DNA of 64,000 nucleotides from contig NZ_DAMBQF010000010.1 of NCBI RefSeq assembly GCF_032062245.1, positions 1 to 64,000 on the forward strand. The letters run 5' to 3'. The stretch's first letter is position 1; each line of letters begins with the position of its first letter. This document shows positions 61,630 to 64,000 of this stretch, one piece after another. Made by a program: the position numbers and the translations under genes. Below the pieces are notes generated by a model. The model did not search any database and was not told the DNA's origin. It was given only the letters and a program-made list of their open reading frames with translations. The DNA comes from Soonwooa sp032062245. GTDB lineage: Bacteria; Bacteroidota; Bacteroidia; Flavobacteriales; Weeksellaceae.

Positions 61630-61875
61630 TTAGAGATTTCTTTTTTTTAGTTCTGCTTCTAGGATTTCAGTTTTTTTCGAAGCTTTATAAAGTAAGTAGC
61701 CTAAAAACACAGGAAAGATAAAAGCAAATCCAAAGCCTTTCGCCCAAAAAGCAACTCCCGCAATTCCCGCCGTAAAGCCAATTAAAACCGAATTAAGGAT
61801 TTTCGTAGACTTCAAAGTTTTCTTAGCTTTTAACAATTCTTCGTCGCTAAGGGTTGTATAATCGATGTCGGACAT
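61630..61875 (-). CDS. small membrane protein, unknown
   Basis: An 81-residue protein: an acidic N terminus (MSDIDYTTLSDEELLKAKKT) and two hydrophobic helices (about 28-45 and 47-63). It resembles the next upstream gene in layout (a short helical N terminus with a T/SxEEL-type motif, then two helices), so the two may be distant paralogues. Its start is 2 nt from the stop of that gene. Confidence 0.72.
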   Translation of the reverse strand: MSDIDYTTLSDEELLKAKKTLKSTKILNSVLIGFTAGIAGVAFWAKGFGFAFIFPVFLGYLLYKASKKTEILEAELKKRNL

Positions 61876-61877
61876 AT

Positions 61878-62138
61878 TTATTTTTTTCTACTTTTTAATT
61901 CTTTATCCATTGTCGCAAAGGTCGTGTAGATCGGCAACAACGTAATTGGGAGAATAAAAATAGGAATCGACGCTGGGAAATTAAATTTTTCAAAACCTTT
62001 GTAGATGTTAATTCCTAAATACACCAAAAGTATGATGATCCAAATGCTAGCAAAAGCAGTCCAGATCTTCTTTTGTTTGTTACGCAATATCTGCAATTCC
62101 TCAGTTGGCATCTCTGAGTAGTTTGGTTTTTTATTCAT
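61878..62138 (-). CDS. small membrane protein, unknown
   Basis: An 86-residue protein with MPTEELQILRNKQKKIWTAF near the N terminus and two membrane helices (about 26-44 and 55-72), ending in a basic tail (KELKSRKK). It heads the group with the 81-residue and DUF3667 genes. Function not recognised. Confidence 0.72.
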   Translation of the reverse strand: MNKKPNYSEMPTEELQILRNKQKKIWTAFASIWIIILLVYLGINIYKGFEKFNFPASIPIFILPITLLPIYTTFATMDKELKSRKK

Positions 62139-62162
62139 TTTTTTGTTTTGGTTTAAAAAATA

Positions 62163-62228
62163 TTAAGCGAAAAATTGTGTGATAAAATCAATGATTTTAA
62201 CAGCGATTTCGATGATTAGTGTGACCAT
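62163..62228 (-). CDS. 21-residue hydrophobic peptide (possible)
   Basis: ATG 62,228 to TAA 62,163 encodes MVTLIIEIAVKIIDFITQFF plus a final Ala, an amphipathic helix with two acidic and one basic residue. It is far below ORF-calling limits. It lies in the 194-nt gap between the SanA-like gene and the small membrane protein. A peptide of this look could be a membrane-active small protein or chance sequence. Confidence 0.35.
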   Translation of the reverse strand: MVTLIIEIAVKIIDFITQFFA

Positions 62229-62332
62229 GATATTTTGTTTTTTGAGGTTTTTCTGAAACAAATATAATATCTCAGGATCAGCAATTATGGTTATAAATGA
62301 TGAACGGTAATTTTGAAATGTCGAATGGTAAA

Positions 62333-62974
62333 TTACGGAATCTGAATCTTTTCTCCTCCGAATTTCGGCTCTACACCAAAGAACATATCCCAATAGACTT
62401 TGGCTCTCGCAAATTTTTCTCTAAGATTGGTTTTGAAGCCCATCGCTTTGTTGACATCTTTTGCGTTGTAGCCATAAGCCGTCATTCCGTTTTGTTGCGC
62501 TAGAAAAACCGCACGTTGATTATGGAATTTTTGCGAAATGATAACGAGTTCTTTTTGACCAAAAATTTCTTTTGCTCTAACTACAGAATCCAAAGTTCGG
62601 AAACCCGCAAAATCTTCAAAAATATGATTTTCGGGAACGCCTTTTTCCATTAAAGCAAACTTCATGTCTTCAGGTTCGTTGTAGTTTTTTTTAGAATTGT
62701 CACCACTTACGATGAAATATTGGACTTTTCCTGCCTTGTGTAATTCTGCAGCAGCGTCGATCCTATAATTAAAATAAAGATTTGGTTGACCATTCGCTAG
62801 CGTTTTCCCAGTGCCAAGCACGATACCAACTTTCTCCTTCGGAATATCATTAATATTAAATGAGTTAAAAGCTTCGGTATCGCTTTCTATCGTTGTGTTG
62901 GACCACCAAACAAAAAGGGCCGATACTACGATGAGTATCAGTCCTGTATTTAATATTTTCTTGAAAATTTTCAT
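62333..62974 (-). CDS. SanA/YdcF family protein (DUF218)
   Basis: A 213-residue protein with an N-terminal membrane anchor (about 7-24) and a DUF218 domain: VGIVLGTGKTLANGQPNLYF, YRIDAAAELHKAGKVQYFIV, SGDNSKKNYNEPEDM, and AGFRTLDSVVRAKEIF. The pattern is that of SanA (vancomycin high-temperature exclusion) rather than ElyC. Envelope integrity is the likely role. Single gene. Confidence 0.88.
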   Translation of the reverse strand: MKIFKKILNTGLILIVVSALFVWWSNTTIESDTEAFNSFNINDIPKEKVGIVLGTGKTLANGQPNLYFNYRIDAAAELHKAGKVQYFIVSGDNSKKNYNEPEDMKFALMEKGVPENHIFEDFAGFRTLDSVVRAKEIFGQKELVIISQKFHNQRAVFLAQQNGMTAYGYNAKDVNKAMGFKTNLREKFARAKVYWDMFFGVEPKFGGEKIQIP

Positions 62975-63043
62975 TTTAAAACTCGTATCATTTAATCGAA
63001 TTTTAAAAATAAGATTTATTTATTGCTTTTCAAAAATTTTAAT

Positions 63044-63688
63044 TTAAAAATCTAAACCATTTGGGAAAGCTTTCTTTCTAAATATATAAAGGAACAAAGC
63101 GCCAACTGTAATCGCAGAATCTGCTACATTAAAGATATATTTGAAAAACTCAATCTGTTTACCGCCAAATATAGGGACCCAATCTGGCCAGGTCGTATCC
63201 ACCAATGGGAAATGTAGCATGTCAACCACGCAACCACGCATAAAGTACGAATAACCATCACCGAAAGGCGTTAGTTTTGATACGCTGTCATAGTCTATCC
63301 AACGGCCAATACTTTCTTCATACATCGTTCCAGAATCGAAAATCATCCCATAAAACATCCCATCGATAACGTTACCAATTGCACCTGCAAAAATCATTGC
63401 CATCGGAATGATGAGGTAATTGGACGCACCTTCTTTTAACCATTTTCTGAAAAGGAAAATCATTCCGCCAGCTAAGAAAAGTCTTAACAAGATCAAAGTA
63501 TATTTTCCCCAAAGTCCTCCGAAATGAAGACCATAAGCCATGCCCGGATTCTCTACAAAAGTCAATCGGAACCAGCTAAGTCCAAAGACTTCCACACTTT
63601 CGCCAAGATGGAAATGCGTTTTGATGTAGATTTTTGAAGCTTGGTCGATAATTAAAATTAATAAAGTGATTAATGCAATCTTCTTCAT
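63044..63688 (-). CDS. lspA: lipoprotein signal peptidase II
   Basis: A 214-residue LspA, the inner-membrane aspartyl protease that removes lipoprotein signal peptides. Four membrane helices; catalytic Asp residues in GAIGNVIDGMFYG (about 104-116) and FNVADSAITVG (about 190). It is longer than the E. coli enzyme (164) because of an insertion between the two Asp motifs (MFYGMIFDSGTMYEESIGRW ...), common in Bacteroidota. Its start overlaps the stop of the 63-residue gene by one base. Confidence 0.95.
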   Translation of the reverse strand: MKKIALITLLILIIDQASKIYIKTHFHLGESVEVFGLSWFRLTFVENPGMAYGLHFGGLWGKYTLILLRLFLAGGMIFLFRKWLKEGASNYLIIPMAMIFAGAIGNVIDGMFYGMIFDSGTMYEESIGRWIDYDSVSKLTPFGDGYSYFMRGCVVDMLHFPLVDTTWPDWVPIFGGKQIEFFKYIFNVADSAITVGALFLYIFRKKAFPNGLDF

Positions 63689-63879
63689 TATTGTCCTTTT
63701 GGCTTGTTAGGTCTATTGATTTTTTGCTCTTTTTTTTCGTTGATTTTCTTCACAGTTTTTTGATTGTGAAAATGATTTCTTGTATGAAATTTTTCAAACT
63801 CGATATTCATGTCTTTCAAAACACTTTTAAGAGCCGCTAACTCCATAGCATTTTTTGTGTGTACTATTATAGATTCCAT
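63688..63879 (-). CDS. 63-residue DUF2683-like protein
   Basis: The start MESIIVHTKNAMELAALKSV and LKDMNIEFEKF matches the pattern of small Bacteroidota antitoxin-like proteins (IIVHPKN..QL.ALKAFLKAL..). The C-terminal half is basic (KKINEKKEQKINRPNKPKGQ). In other contexts such proteins precede a RelE-type toxin; here lspA follows with a one-base overlap, so an unpaired or repurposed copy is likely. Confidence 0.68.
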   Translation of the reverse strand: MESIIVHTKNAMELAALKSVLKDMNIEFEKFHTRNHFHNQKTVKKINEKKEQKINRPNKPKGQ

Positions 63880-63889
63880 TATTTAGGAT

Positions 63890-64000
63890 TTATTTTTTTG
63901 ATAATTCGTCTAGTCTTTTTCGTTCTCTAGGACTTAAATCGTCTATTCCGTTTTCGCCAATTTTGCTTAGCAGTTGGTCAATTTCTTTTTCGCGTTCACG
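63890..64000 (-). CDS. C-terminal end of a gene, rhomboid-protease-tail-like (partial)
   Basis: Thirty-six codons and a stop enter from beyond the window: REREKEIDQLLSKIGENGID then DLSPRERKRLDELSKK. This pattern (IDxLLxKIxxxGIDSLTxxEKxxL) is typical of the cytoplasmic tail of rhomboid-family intramembrane proteases in Bacteroidota. The membrane part is outside the window, so the assignment rests on the tail only. Confidence 0.6.
   Translation of the reverse strand, partial: REREKEIDQLLSKIGENGIDDLSPRERKRLDELSKK

Noticed and set aside
62163..62393. 76-codon ORF running into the SanA-like gene
   Set aside because: The N-terminal part is out of frame with and overlaps the end of the SanA-like gene and has no protein-like pattern; only the last 21 codons are kept as a possible peptide.

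Overview
The window is AT-rich chromosomal DNA from a member of the Bacteroidota, most likely class Flavobacteriia and near Chryseobacterium and its relatives in the Weeksellaceae. Evidence: promoters of the Bacteroidota type (TTTG, about 19 nt, TAnnTTTG), a GLPGLI-family secreted protein, a decayed gene ending in a type IX secretion sorting domain, DUF4293, DUF5103, DUF3667 and DUF2911 proteins, an OmpA protein with thrombospondin type 3 repeats, and a Rho factor with a long disordered insertion. No rRNA or tRNA gene was recognised. Protein families were assigned by reading motifs; no database search was run.

Layout. 0-7.7 kb: a GLPGLI protein, then a SUF iron-sulfur operon (A-type carrier, sufB, sufC, sufD) carrying two small four-helix-bundle (23S intervening-sequence-like) genes, followed by two related membrane proteins and an HExxH protein. 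7.7-15.3 kb: a broken T9SS cargo gene, an MsbA-like ABC exporter, DUF4293, rho, a 2-oxoglutarate/Fe oxygenase and an OsmC protein. 15.3-22.8 kb: a six-gene MoxR-DUF58-DUF4350-DUF4129-membrane-SpoIIM cluster with a divergent RDD gene and an M48 peptidase remnant. 22.8-36.1 kb: housekeeping genes (ABC-F ATPase, smpB, ompA-like, yebC, yjjG-like, an ECF sigma factor with a 45-residue partner ORF, metK with a probable SAM-II riboswitch, oxyR-like/katA pair, hutI-hutG).

36,188-51,497: a 15.3 kb integrated element bounded by a perfect 20-bp direct repeat, with tandem decamers (TAATACAAAW) just inside both ends. It encodes a tyrosine integrase, two small HTH proteins, a DUF3987 P-loop protein, a zinc-ribbon/Toprim primase-like protein, a 1318-residue phage tail tape-measure protein and small followers. 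A leftward group of small genes and a Cro/CI-like repressor flank four spaced operators. No capsid, portal, terminase, lysis or conjugation gene is visible. The content (integration, replication, a lambda-like switch and one tail-length gene) resembles a phage satellite that might redirect a helper phage's tail. This is the most interesting object here, but the satellite reading is an inference.

51.5-64 kb: DUF2911, methionine aminotransferase, miaA (TTG start), a thioredoxin-like protein, an MBL hydrolase, DUF5103, a GNAT protein, trpS, two adjacent decayed signalling genes (a TPR membrane protein and a LytS-type histidine kinase), DUF3667, small membrane proteins, a SanA-like protein, lspA, and the end of a gene resembling the tail of rhomboid proteases. 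Several flavobacterial intergenic repeats lie in the spacers, and the element is inserted in one of them.
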